A DNA stretch of 64,000 nt from Clostridia bacterium (GTDB lineage Bacteria > Bacillota > Clostridia > TANB77 > CAG-508). The notes beneath the pieces were generated by a model. That model made no database searches. It saw only the letters and a program-made list of their open reading frames with translations, and had not been told where the DNA came from. The DNA lies in assembly GCA_900758165.1 (NCBI GenBank), contig CAAEQN010000114.1, forward strand, positions 1 to 64,000, given 5' to 3'. Both the position numbers and the translations under genes were made by a program. Shown in pieces: positions 55,964 to 64,000 of the stretch (position 1 is the stretch's first letter; every line of letters begins with the position of its first letter).

Positions 55964-56800
55964 ATGGCAATAGTATCTTTTTGGAGTAATAGTGAAAAAG
56001 AAACAGGTCAAACATTATCATCAATAGCTGTTGCAACAAATATGGCAATACAACATAATTATAGAATATTAATAATATCAACAGGGTTTCAAGAAAAAAC
56101 ACTAGAAAAGAGTTTTTGGTCAGAGCCAAAAAAATCTTTAACAGCCTCAATGTTTGGACTAAAACAACAACCAGGATTAAATAGTGGAATAGAAGGATTA
56201 GTAAAAATAATTCAGAGTAATAGAACATCGCCCAATATAGTAGCAGATTATGCAAGAGTAGTTTTTAAAAACAGATTAGATGTATTACCTTCACCATCAA
56301 CAAGTAATATAAACGCATACAATGAGATAACAAAATATTATGCAGATCTTATAAAAGTAGCAAATAAAGATTATAACTTAATTTTTATAGATATAGATAA
56401 AAGAATGAATGAAAATGATAAGAAAGCTATTTTACAAGCATCCGACATGGTTGTACTAACAATGAAACAATCCATGGAATCATTAAATGCATTTTTAGAA
56501 TTGAAAGAAAAAAACGATGTCTTAAAAAATGAAATATTATTAATAGGAAAATATGATAGATATTCTAAATATAATATAAAAAATATAACAAGATATTTAA
56601 GAGCAGATACTTATATATCTGCAATAGATTATAATACATTATTCAATGAAGCTTCAGAAGAAGGAAAAGTGGCAGACTTTTTCTTAAAATATAGAAGCAT
56701 AAAAGATAAGAATGATAGAAACGTAATTTTCATACAAGAGACAGATGTAACTTGTGAAAATATACTAGCAAAATTAAAATCACTACAAGTAAGAACATAA
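55964..56800 (+). CDS. second TadZ/CpaE-like MinD-family protein
   Basis: 278-residue ParA/MinD-family protein. The P-loop region reads FWSNSEKETGQTLSSIAVA, where the Lys of GKT/GKS is Gln, so ATP hydrolysis is doubtful. Other landmarks remain: ILIISTGFQ (switch), NLIFIDIDKRM (Walker B) and DMVVLTMKQS. Position before a TadA-like ATPase is typical for CpaE/TadZ. It follows the previous gene by 1 bp. Function in polar or spatial placement of the machine is inferred from the family. Confidence 0.75.
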   Translation: MAIVSFWSNSEKETGQTLSSIAVATNMAIQHNYRILIISTGFQEKTLEKSFWSEPKKSLTASMFGLKQQPGLNSGIEGLVKIIQSNRTSPNIVADYARVVFKNRLDVLPSPSTSNINAYNEITKYYADLIKVANKDYNLIFIDIDKRMNENDKKAILQASDMVVLTMKQSMESLNAFLELKEKNDVLKNEILLIGKYDRYSKYNIKNITRYLRADTYISAIDYNTLFNEASEEGKVADFFLKYRSIKDKNDRNVIFIQETDVTCENILAKLKSLQVRT

Positions 56801-56827
56801 GAGCCTTAAAGAAAGGAGATAAAAATA

Positions 56828-58747
56828 ATGAACATAACTAATCTAATATTAATGGTCATTGTTTTAGGAGTAGCATTTGCCATTGTTCGTAGATTTATAG
56901 TAAAAAGACAAAATGAAGAAGCAGAGGATAAAATACAAGTAGATGATAGTACATACACTTTAAATGCAATGACCGAATTTGTAAAGAAAAGATTAGATGA
57001 AATTACAAAAATTAACTTATATGATATAGGTCTTTCTGAAGAGGAATTAAAAAGAAGAAAAAATAAGAAATATGAGTTAAAAAAAGCTTTAAAAGGATGT
57101 ACTTATGGAGATGTAAATGATAAAAAATACATCAAAGAGTTAATATATGACATGCTTTTTAATGAATATGGAGTTGATGAAATAAATGTATCAAAAGCAA
57201 TACCATTTGATATTCCATCATTATTAACAGCACAAGATAAATTTGATATTATCTTATATATGTATAAATCTGAATTTGGTTATGAAGCTTTATCTGAAAT
57301 TATAAAGAAATATAATTTAGATGATTTAAAATATGTAGCAGGAGAGTCAAAACCATCTTACGTTATAACTTCAGAAGAGATTAATGATATATATGAAAAA
57401 GAAAACTTTGCATTAACATTCCAAGATAAATTGAACGTTGTAGTACAAAGAATATATCAACATTATAAAGGCTATAGTAGTATAGACGAAATAAGAGATA
57501 TGAATATAGACGGTATATCTGGTGGTGTATCAGGACTTCCAGAAAGTTTCTTAAGCCAAGTGGCACAAACAGATGGAGATTATTTAGGACAAATAGCAGA
57601 ACATAAAGTACCACGTGCTTGCGATAGTATTTGGATAATGTTCCATGGTAAATCTATACGTTTAGATTTCCTTTCATTTGGAACAGAAGCAGAATTAAAA
57701 AGAGTTTGCCAGAACATTTATAAATTCAATAACCCAGGACAATTATCAGATACAAATGGTTACAAAATTAATGAAATGAAAGATGGCTCTCGTGTTGTTG
57801 TTGTTAGACCTAGCATGTCTGAAACATGGGCTTTCTTCGTAAGAAAATTCGATGTTAAGAGAGCAACACTAGAGCAAATAGTAAAATTCCCTGGAAAAGA
57901 TGAAACAATAGATTTATTAAAATATTTAGTAAAAGGTGCAAGAATTATATCACTTACTGGTGAGCAGGGTTGTGGTAAAACAACAATGCTTATGGCAATG
58001 ATAGAAAATATATACGAAACAATGAACCTTCGTATTACAGAAACAGCTTTCGAGCTTCATCTAAGAAGAATATATCCAACAAGAAACATATTATCAATGC
58101 GTGAGACAGAAACAATAGCAGGACAGGAATGTTTGGATGTTCAGAAAAAGACTGATGGTTCTGTTAACATCATAGGTGAGGTTGCAACAGACCCCGTAGC
58201 ATCTTGGATGATACAATCAGCACAGGTTGCATCTAAATTTACATTATTTACTCACCACGCTAAAACATTCCCAGATTTAGTAACAGCATTAAGAAACTCT
58301 ATGCTTAGAGCAGGTGTGTTTAAAGATGAAAGAACAGCAGAAGAGCAAGTTGTACAAGTATTAAACTTTGACATACATTTGGTAAAAGACTTTAGAGGAA
58401 GAAGATATATAGAAAGAATAACAGAATGTATACCAGTAGAAGAAAGAAATGAATACACATTTGATTACAGAAAAGAAAAAACAACAGAAAAGAAAATAGA
58501 AAAATTCATGGATAACGCAACAATGTTCTTTACAAAAACAACAAATAGAGAATTGTATCATTATAGAAATATACTAGAGTATCATGATGGAACTTATGTA
58601 CTAACAAATCCTATAACAGAAACAAACATTAAAGCAATGTTAAACAATATGGATGACAATGATGCAGAAGAATTTAAGAAATTTGTTAAAAAGAATTGGG
58701 GAATAGATGCACATAGAGATGCCGATGATATGATAGAAGAAGCATAA
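56828..58747 (+). CDS. TadA/VirB11-like secretion ATPase with N-terminal membrane anchor
   Basis: 639-residue ATPase of the type II/IV secretion superfamily. A membrane segment at residues 4-21 is unusual, since TadA is normally soluble. The long N-terminal domain (30-350) leads to Walker A GEQGCGKTT at 378-386. The Asp box (LRITETAFELHLRRI), Walker B region (SVNIIGEVATDPVASWM) and His box (FTLFTHHAKTFPDLVTAL) follow in the order of the VirB11/TadA fold. It would power pilin polymerisation or secretion. AAAGGAGAT ribosome site. Confidence 0.92.
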   Translation: MNITNLILMVIVLGVAFAIVRRFIVKRQNEEAEDKIQVDDSTYTLNAMTEFVKKRLDEITKINLYDIGLSEEELKRRKNKKYELKKALKGCTYGDVNDKKYIKELIYDMLFNEYGVDEINVSKAIPFDIPSLLTAQDKFDIILYMYKSEFGYEALSEIIKKYNLDDLKYVAGESKPSYVITSEEINDIYEKENFALTFQDKLNVVVQRIYQHYKGYSSIDEIRDMNIDGISGGVSGLPESFLSQVAQTDGDYLGQIAEHKVPRACDSIWIMFHGKSIRLDFLSFGTEAELKRVCQNIYKFNNPGQLSDTNGYKINEMKDGSRVVVVRPSMSETWAFFVRKFDVKRATLEQIVKFPGKDETIDLLKYLVKGARIISLTGEQGCGKTTMLMAMIENIYETMNLRITETAFELHLRRIYPTRNILSMRETETIAGQECLDVQKKTDGSVNIIGEVATDPVASWMIQSAQVASKFTLFTHHAKTFPDLVTALRNSMLRAGVFKDERTAEEQVVQVLNFDIHLVKDFRGRRYIERITECIPVEERNEYTFDYRKEKTTEKKIEKFMDNATMFFTKTTNRELYHYRNILEYHDGTYVLTNPITETNIKAMLNNMDDNDAEEFKKFVKKNWGIDAHRDADDMIEEA

Positions 58748-58783
58748 AACATCATCTTAAAAGGAGGTGCGAAAATTTAGAAT

Positions 58784-60862
58784 ATGCAAAATAATTTAAT
58801 ATTATACTTAATGGGTGGAGTAGGAGTATTATTTATAGTAATCATTGTAGCTTACATCATGTTAAGTAAAAAAATGAAAAACTCTGATGTAGTACAAATA
58901 AGGCAATTAAGAGAAGGAACAAAAGAAAATAAATTTTCAAAAGAAATTTTATATCAAAAATTATATATAAGATACTTGAGATCTCCTTTTATAAAAAGAT
59001 ACTTATTTAAAATAAGAAGAAGACTAGAAATAATAAATATAGATGATGAGTATCTAACAAGAAAACAAACATCAGAAATATTAACAAAAGCTTTATTGAT
59101 AATAATACCAATAACAATAGCTATTATATTTATAACAAAAAGTAATATGTTGCTACTTGCTATACTACTAATATTTGAACTATTTATGATAGATACTTTA
59201 GTAGATGGTATGGTAGATAAAATAGATAATAAATTACTAATACAGCAGATAGATTTCTTTGCAGAAATAAGACATGCTTATCATGAATTTAATATGGTAG
59301 AAGAGGCAATATATCAAGTTGCTCAAGGTGATAGTGCACCAGAGATGTCTAGACAAGCAGAAAAAATATATGAAATATTAATATCTGATGATCCAGAAAG
59401 TGAATTAGAAAAATATTATGATATAGCACCAAATAGCTATTTAAAAGAATTTGCAGGAATATCTTATCTTACAAAAGAATTTGGTGATAGAACTGTAGAT
59501 AAAACATCTTTATACTTAAAGAACTTAAATAATATTAGTCAAGAAATGCAATTAGAAATACTTAAAAGAGATAAATTAGATTATGTATTCCAAAGTTTAT
59601 CTGTAATATCAATATTGCCATTATTAGCACTAGAACCAATAAAAAATTGGGCAGTAAAAGAATTCTCATTCACAAAATCATTCTATTATGGAAAACAAGG
59701 AATGATAGTTCAATTACTAATAGTAATATTAACATTTATATGCTATATATTAACAAGAAAATTAAAAGATAATGGTTCAACAACAATAGATACCCATTCG
59801 GATAATCCATGGGAAGAAAAATTATATAAAATACCATTAGTAAAAAAAGTAGTGGACTTATTTATACCAAAAGAAGGAACAAAAGAAAGAAGAAAATTAA
59901 AAAACTTAATGAAGGATTCAGCAACAAAGGACAAGTTGCATTGGATATACGTAAGAAGATTATCTTTAACATTAGTAACATTTATAGCTTCATTAATAAT
60001 ATTTGGCCAATTACATAAAATACAAATTGACTATATTTATACAGAACCAACATCAACTTTTGATATAGTTGGGGAAATGTCTGGAAAAGACCTGAAGAAA
60101 GCTGAAGAACTTACAGAAAGTGATAATAAATTCCTAGATATGTTCAAAGGAAAAACAGACACAAAACAAGCAGATATTGAAAAAGCAATGAGAAAATCTA
60201 AAGATTATGAAAGCAGTACAGATGATGAAATTTCTACAGCAGCAGAAAGAGTTTTAAAGAAATTAAGACAAGTAAATAGCGAATATTTAAGCTGGTTTGA
60301 AATGGTACTAGCAATGGTATTTGCAGTAGCAGGATATAATTTACCAATTTGGTTACTATTCTTCCAAGCAAAAATGAGAAAACTAGAAATGGAAAACGAA
60401 GTAATGCAATTCCAAACAATCATATTAATGCTTATGAGAATTGAAAGAGTAAATGTAGAGATGATACTAGAATGGTTAGAAAGATATTCTAATATATTTA
60501 GAGAACCAATATCTAGATGTGTAAATAACTATGAAAGCGGACCATGGGAAGCTTTAGAACAAATGAAAGATGAAGTAAATTATAAAGAATTTATACGTTT
60601 AATAGAAAGTATGCAAGCAGCAGTTGAAAAAATACCAATAGCAGAAGCTTTTGACGAGCTAGATTCAGAAAGAGAATATTACCAAGCAAGAAGAAAAGAA
60701 TCAAACGATAGATTAATTTCAAAGAAGGGATTAATTGGAAAAGTAATAGGTTTTGCACCGATGGTTACATTATTTGTAGGCTATTTAATTGTTCCATTAG
60801 TAGTTATTGGAATGAAGAGTATGAATACATCATTTAATACAATGTCAACAATGAAAAAATAA
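58784..60862 (+). CDS. fused TadB-TadC-like membrane platform protein
   Basis: 692-residue membrane protein. The first half has membrane segments at about 8-27, 100-135, 265-285 and 308-326, flanking a TadB/T2SSF-like cytoplasmic domain. The second half repeats this scheme (segments at about 398-412, 505-525, 650-675) and contains AVEKIPIAEAFDELDSEREYYQARRKES, a TadC-like T2SSF element. TadB and TadC are normally two genes. GGAGG is 16 nt before the ATG, an unusually long gap; a stop codon just upstream rules out an earlier start in frame. Confidence 0.82.
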   Translation: MQNNLILYLMGGVGVLFIVIIVAYIMLSKKMKNSDVVQIRQLREGTKENKFSKEILYQKLYIRYLRSPFIKRYLFKIRRRLEIINIDDEYLTRKQTSEILTKALLIIIPITIAIIFITKSNMLLLAILLIFELFMIDTLVDGMVDKIDNKLLIQQIDFFAEIRHAYHEFNMVEEAIYQVAQGDSAPEMSRQAEKIYEILISDDPESELEKYYDIAPNSYLKEFAGISYLTKEFGDRTVDKTSLYLKNLNNISQEMQLEILKRDKLDYVFQSLSVISILPLLALEPIKNWAVKEFSFTKSFYYGKQGMIVQLLIVILTFICYILTRKLKDNGSTTIDTHSDNPWEEKLYKIPLVKKVVDLFIPKEGTKERRKLKNLMKDSATKDKLHWIYVRRLSLTLVTFIASLIIFGQLHKIQIDYIYTEPTSTFDIVGEMSGKDLKKAEELTESDNKFLDMFKGKTDTKQADIEKAMRKSKDYESSTDDEISTAAERVLKKLRQVNSEYLSWFEMVLAMVFAVAGYNLPIWLLFFQAKMRKLEMENEVMQFQTIILMLMRIERVNVEMILEWLERYSNIFREPISRCVNNYESGPWEALEQMKDEVNYKEFIRLIESMQAAVEKIPIAEAFDELDSEREYYQARRKESNDRLISKKGLIGKVIGFAPMVTLFVGYLIVPLVVIGMKSMNTSFNTMSTMKK

Positions 60863-60879
60863 AGGAGAAGAATGGAACT

Positions 60880-61515
60880 ATGGAAAATGCAACAAAAGCT
60901 TTAGAAATAGCAGGAAGTGTATTACTAGGAGTTTTGATATTGGGACTATTGGTATTTGAGTACAGAAAAATATCAAATTTAAAGAAAGTCGAAGAAGACG
61001 TAAAAGTTTCTCAACAGTCAGAAGATTTTAATAAAAAATTTGAAGCATATAATAGAAATTTGTATGGTAGTGAATTACTTTCTTTAGCAAATCAGATTCA
61101 AGATTATAATTATAGATATGCTGGAGAAAAAACTAGCCAATATGAAAATCAAGGATATCAAAAAGTTGAAGTAACAATAGAAATAAAAACTGCAACAAAC
61201 AGATTAGCAGCTGGAACTTGTGATTTAAGTCATTTTTTGGACGTTTATAATGTTTTAGCAAGAGATATCGAAAAGATGAATAAAAATTGTAAATATAAAA
61301 ATAAATCAATTTCATATTGGGCAAATTCCGGAAAAGAGACTGAAAGAAATTTTCCAGATAAGAACAATAATAAAGAAATATATGATAACATTAAGGCTTA
61401 TAAGGACTTATATAATGAACAATTAGATATAACAAGAAAAACATTTAAATGTACCCAAATAAATTATGATAATAAAAATGGCAGAATTACAAATATGACT
61501 TTTGTAGAAATTTAA
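60880..61515 (+). CDS. pilin-like protein 1 (MENA family)
   Basis: 211-residue protein that starts MENATKALEIAGSVLLGVLI, a hydrophobic helix from about residue 8 with a Glu at position 2 and no leader in front. The mature head is polar with YGSELLSLANQIQDYN and ends in FKCTQINYDNKNG and MTFVEI, a pattern shared with the next two proteins. This is not a Flp (G/xxxxEY) or classical class III signal. 17 bp after the platform gene. Confidence 0.72.
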   Translation: MENATKALEIAGSVLLGVLILGLLVFEYRKISNLKKVEEDVKVSQQSEDFNKKFEAYNRNLYGSELLSLANQIQDYNYRYAGEKTSQYENQGYQKVEVTIEIKTATNRLAAGTCDLSHFLDVYNVLARDIEKMNKNCKYKNKSISYWANSGKETERNFPDKNNNKEIYDNIKAYKDLYNEQLDITRKTFKCTQINYDNKNGRITNMTFVEI

Positions 61516-61527
61516 GGAGGACTAAAT

Positions 61528-62013
61528 GTGGAAAATGCAAGTAAGGCATTACTAATGGTTGCAACTGTTCTAGTTGGGGTATTAATACTATCAATAGGTG
61601 TATATCTATTTAGTATTTTCGGAGATTTTAGTTCTGAAACTGCAAAACAAATAGAAGAAAAGAAAATTAGTGAATTTAATGCACAATTTTATAAGTACTT
61701 AGGACAAAAGGAATGTAGAGCACATGATATAGTAACAGTTGCAAATCTAGCAAAAGAAAACAATAAAAACTATGAATATACAAATGCAGATAGAACTACA
61801 GGAAATTATTATATAAAAGTTATAGTAGAAGGAGTAGAAACAGAATATAAAAATTTCGATTTGTGTGATGAAACGAAACATTCTGAATTTTTAAAAAAAT
61901 ACTCTATAAAAAAGGAAGAAACTGAAGTTAATCCTATATATTTTAAATGCACAAAAGTAGAAATAAACAATAATACTAAATTAGTAAAAAGTATAACATT
62001 TGAGAAAAATTAA
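61528..62013 (+). CDS. pilin-like protein 2 (MENA family)
   Basis: 161-residue paralogue. GTG start at 61528 (12 bp after the previous stop, AAGGAGG in front); the out-of-frame ATG at 61526 is ignored. It begins (M)ENASKALLMVATVLVGVLI, then a head with SEFNAQFYKYLGQKE and DIVTVANLAKENN, and ends in FKCTKVEINNNTK. The single Cys in FKCT is conserved with its neighbours and suggests a fixed structural role or an intermolecular bond. Confidence 0.75.
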   Translation: MENASKALLMVATVLVGVLILSIGVYLFSIFGDFSSETAKQIEEKKISEFNAQFYKYLGQKECRAHDIVTVANLAKENNKNYEYTNADRTTGNYYIKVIVEGVETEYKNFDLCDETKHSEFLKKYSIKKEETEVNPIYFKCTKVEINNNTKLVKSITFEKN

Positions 62014-62047
62014 CAAAGAAGGTAAAATTAAAAACTTAAAATAGATA

Positions 62048-62076
62048 TTGCATATTAAAATTTGTAATGATATAAT
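62048..62076 (+). promoter_or_regulatory. internal promoter before pilin-like gene 3
   Basis: TTGCAT (62048-62053) and a perfect extended TGA-TATAAT (62068-62076) are spaced 17 bp. It lies in the 81-bp gap between pilin-like genes 2 and 3, so the downstream subunits could be expressed separately from the export machinery. Confidence 0.7.
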
Positions 62077-62094
62077 GATAAAAGAAAGGACTTT

Positions 62095-62523
62095 ATGAAA
62101 AAGAACATATTTTTAATATTATCAATATTATTAGCAATATTAGCTATTGTGGTTTATGGTATTTATAATAATAACAAAATAAAAATAGAATCAGAACAAA
62201 ATAATAGGGCCTATAAAAGTTTTTATGAAAAACAAGTATTAGGAACAGATTTGTTATCTATCATAAATAAGGCAATAGACAATAATGAAAAGAACTCTGT
62301 AAAAAAAGGACAAGATGGTAACTATATTCCAAATAATAAAAATTCTATAATCATAGAAGTAAAATTTAAAGAATTGGATAAAGTTATTTCTATGGAAGCA
62401 ATAGAAAAAAATGGACTGCAAGCTTTTTTACAAAATTTTGCAACTATCAATTTTAAGTGTACAAAAATAGAGTATCATCAAAATACAAAGAATGTAAAAT
62501 ATATGTATTTTGAAGAAATATAA
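62095..62523 (+). CDS. pilin-like protein 3 (diverged start)
   Basis: 142-residue paralogue with a basic start (MKKNIFLILSILLAILAIVV) instead of MENA, one membrane helix, a head with LGTDLLSIINKAIDNN matching GSELLSLANQIQDYN of protein 1, and the end FKCTKIEYHQNTKNVK with a closing FEEI. The basic N-terminus suggests ordinary membrane insertion. Own promoter upstream (62048-62076). Confidence 0.75.
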   Translation: MKKNIFLILSILLAILAIVVYGIYNNNKIKIESEQNNRAYKSFYEKQVLGTDLLSIINKAIDNNEKNSVKKGQDGNYIPNNKNSIIIEVKFKELDKVISMEAIEKNGLQAFLQNFATINFKCTKIEYHQNTKNVKYMYFEEI

Positions 62524-62604
62524 ATAAGTTATTAGCATTTTATATTTTAAAAATATAAAATTAAAAATAAAAAATAATTATAAAAATCTAAGGAGGAAAA
62601 AATT

Positions 62605-63030
62605 ATGGAAAATGCAAGTAAAGCATTAATTATAGCGGGAGCTATACTATTAGCAATTTTAATTATAGGATTAGGTATGTTTATATACCAAAAAGCAGCA
62701 GGAGCAATGGATACATCAACAATAGATCAACAAAAAGTACAAGCTTATAACACACCTTATGAGCAATATTTTGGAACAAATGTAAGTGGTTCAAATCTAA
62801 AAGCATTAATAGATGCAGTTAATACACATAATGTATCAGTTGGATCTGATGACTCTTTAAAAATAAATGTAAATGGAAAAAATAGTAGTGGCGACTTAAC
62901 AGGATTAAAAGCACAAATAAAAGCAGGAAAAACTTATAATGTTGTAGCCGGAACAGATGCAGCAGGAACTAATGCTTATGATACAAAGACAGGATATATA
63001 ATAAACATTTTCTATGTAGCAAATAGTTAA
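62605..63030 (+). CDS. pilin-like protein 4 (MENA family)
   Basis: 141-residue protein that starts MENASKALIIAGAILLAILI and continues with a head containing AYNTPYEQYFGTN and GSNLKALIDAVNTHN, aligned with the preceding paralogues. It lacks the FKCT Cys and is Ala/Gly/Asn-rich and compact, more like a major pilin than the others. It has the best ribosome site of the group (AAGGAGGAAAA) and may be the most abundant subunit. An 11-bp AU-only hairpin (62537-62561) lies in its leader. Confidence 0.78.
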   Translation: MENASKALIIAGAILLAILIIGLGMFIYQKAAGAMDTSTIDQQKVQAYNTPYEQYFGTNVSGSNLKALIDAVNTHNVSVGSDDSLKINVNGKNSSGDLTGLKAQIKAGKTYNVVAGTDAAGTNAYDTKTGYIINIFYVANS

Positions 63031-63051
63031 AAATACATAAAGGAAAAAAAT

Positions 63052-63702
63052 ATGGAGAATGCAGCAGAAGCTTTAAAAATGGCATTTGCCATTATACTAT
63101 TAGTACTAGCATTGTCTGTTTCGATGTTTCTATTCAGTAAGGCTAGATCTACAGCACAAGTATTGTTGCAACGTTCTGATCCAACCGAATATTATGATTA
63201 TATAAATTACACTAAAGCAGACTTGTCGGGAAATAGAGTAGTGGGATTTGAAACAATAATCCCTACTTTATATAAATATGATAAAGAAAACTATGAAATA
63301 GTATTTAAAGAAGGAACATTAAATGCTAATGGTAGTGTAGAAATTACAGATGATTTACCTGTATATTACTCTACAATTACTAAGGAAAATATATGTTATT
63401 TTGACATATTGAAGGAAAAACAAAGAGGAGAATATTGGACTGGAAGTAAGGATGAGATAAAAAAACATTTAAATGCCTTATTTGATGGCTCTAAATATTA
63501 TCTGCCACAATATGGAGATAATATACATTATATCGATTATAGTAATAGTACATATAATCAATTAATGACATATAAAAATAAGAAATTTGTAGAGTTGATT
63601 GGAAAAGAACAGACTACTGAAGATACAGAAGATGAGATTACAGGAATTAAAGGAAACAAAACAATAACTAAAAGAATAATTACGTATGTTAAAATCAACT
63701 AA
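63052..63702 (+). CDS. pilin-like protein 5 (MENA family, larger head)
   Basis: 216-residue protein that starts MENAAEALKMAFAIILLVLA. After the helix the head differs from the other four (SKARSTAQVLLQRSDPTEYY, then long polar region), so it may be a tip or minor subunit, similar to larger TadE/F-type pseudopilins. It ends in TITKRIITYVKI. 21 bp after pilin-like 4. Ribosome site is only moderate. Confidence 0.72.
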   Translation: MENAAEALKMAFAIILLVLALSVSMFLFSKARSTAQVLLQRSDPTEYYDYINYTKADLSGNRVVGFETIIPTLYKYDKENYEIVFKEGTLNANGSVEITDDLPVYYSTITKENICYFDILKEKQRGEYWTGSKDEIKKHLNALFDGSKYYLPQYGDNIHYIDYSNSTYNQLMTYKNKKFVELIGKEQTTEDTEDEITGIKGNKTITKRIITYVKIN

Positions 63703-63755
63703 TGAAATAAAAACAAAAATATTTAATTATTATAAAGTAGAAAGGAAATATAAAG

Positions 63756-64000
63756 ATGGGAGATAGTTTAGTTACAATAATAGCAATATTTTTAGCTGCA
63801 ATACTAATGTTTGTTTTTCCCTTAATGTCTGTATCTGAAAGAAGCGATGATGTTTCAGAATTATCAGTACAAACAGCTACTACTGAATTTGTAGACAATG
63901 TAAGAACTACAGGAAAGTTAACATTAGAAAATTACGACAAATTTGTACAATCAATATCATCAACTGGAAATTCTTTTGATGTAGAAATGGAAGCTCAAAT
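63756..64000 (+). CDS. sixth small membrane/pilin-like protein, partial at the right edge
   Basis: At least 81 residues before the window ends. ATG 63756 with AAAGGAAAT in front. It starts MGDSLVTIIAIFLAAILMF, a hydrophobic helix directly at the N-terminus, then VFPLMSVSERSDDVSELSVQ and a polar head. It lacks MENA but follows the same helix-then-head plan and is in the same operon (53 bp gap). Possibly TadE-like. C-terminus not in the window. Confidence 0.65.
   Translation, partial: MGDSLVTIIAIFLAAILMFVFPLMSVSERSDDVSELSVQTATTEFVDNVRTTGKLTLENYDKFVQSISSTGNSFDVEMEAQ

Overview
The window is a very AT-rich chromosomal segment of a spore-forming, low-GC Firmicute, most likely an uncultured gut-type member of class Clostridia. 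The reasons are Spo0A, SpoIIID and the spore-coat protease YabG side by side; a DUF4364 protein, CdaA, SpoIIIE/FtsK and RqcH; AGGAGG ribosome sites; and strongly A-rich coding strands. No rRNA, tRNA, CRISPR array, transposase or phage gene was seen.

Layout. (1) 1-13.4 kb, housekeeping: scpB, an INS-less proS, DUF4364 (minus strand), a membrane J-protein, a diaminopentanoate-dehydrogenase-like enzyme, trmB, an MscS channel, a two-component system with a WG-repeat membrane protein, a PLP lyase and a BaiN/HI0933 flavoprotein. (2) 13.5-16.4 kb, sporulation: a YigZ protein, spo0A, spoIIID and yabG. A strong hairpin abuts the spoIIID start codon. (3) 16.4-39.9 kb, an accessory surface island: a coiled-coil protein, a giant beta-helix adhesin (about 2,777 residues if two +1 frameshifts are repaired), then a cluster of SipW/ER-type signal peptidases with TasA/camelysin-like secreted proteins. 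Three peptidases keep the catalytic Ser and His and two have lost both. One ten-gene run (28943-37228) places a membrane-anchored McrB-like AAA+ ATPase and a DUF2357-like partner between the peptidase/substrate pairs. (4) 40.1-53.5 kb, housekeeping: pyrG, rqcH (minus strand), ftsK/spoIIIE, a coiled-coil unknown, a beta-CASP metallo-hydrolase, a GH15 glucoamylase, a 37-residue membrane peptide, cdaA and truA. (5) 54.3 kb to the right edge, a Tad/type IV-pilus-like operon: CpaB-like SAF protein, two MinD/TadZ-like proteins with degenerate P-loops, a membrane-anchored TadA-like ATPase, a fused TadB-TadC-like protein, and at least six small pilin-like proteins, four of which begin Met-Glu-Asn-Ala directly at a hydrophobic segment. 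The last gene runs off the window.

The two best candidates for undescribed biology are the SipW-like peptidase / TasA-like / AAA+ operon (28.9-37.2 kb) and the Tad-like machine with leaderless MENA pilin-like paralogues (54.3-64 kb). Family assignments come from motifs read by eye; no database search was run.
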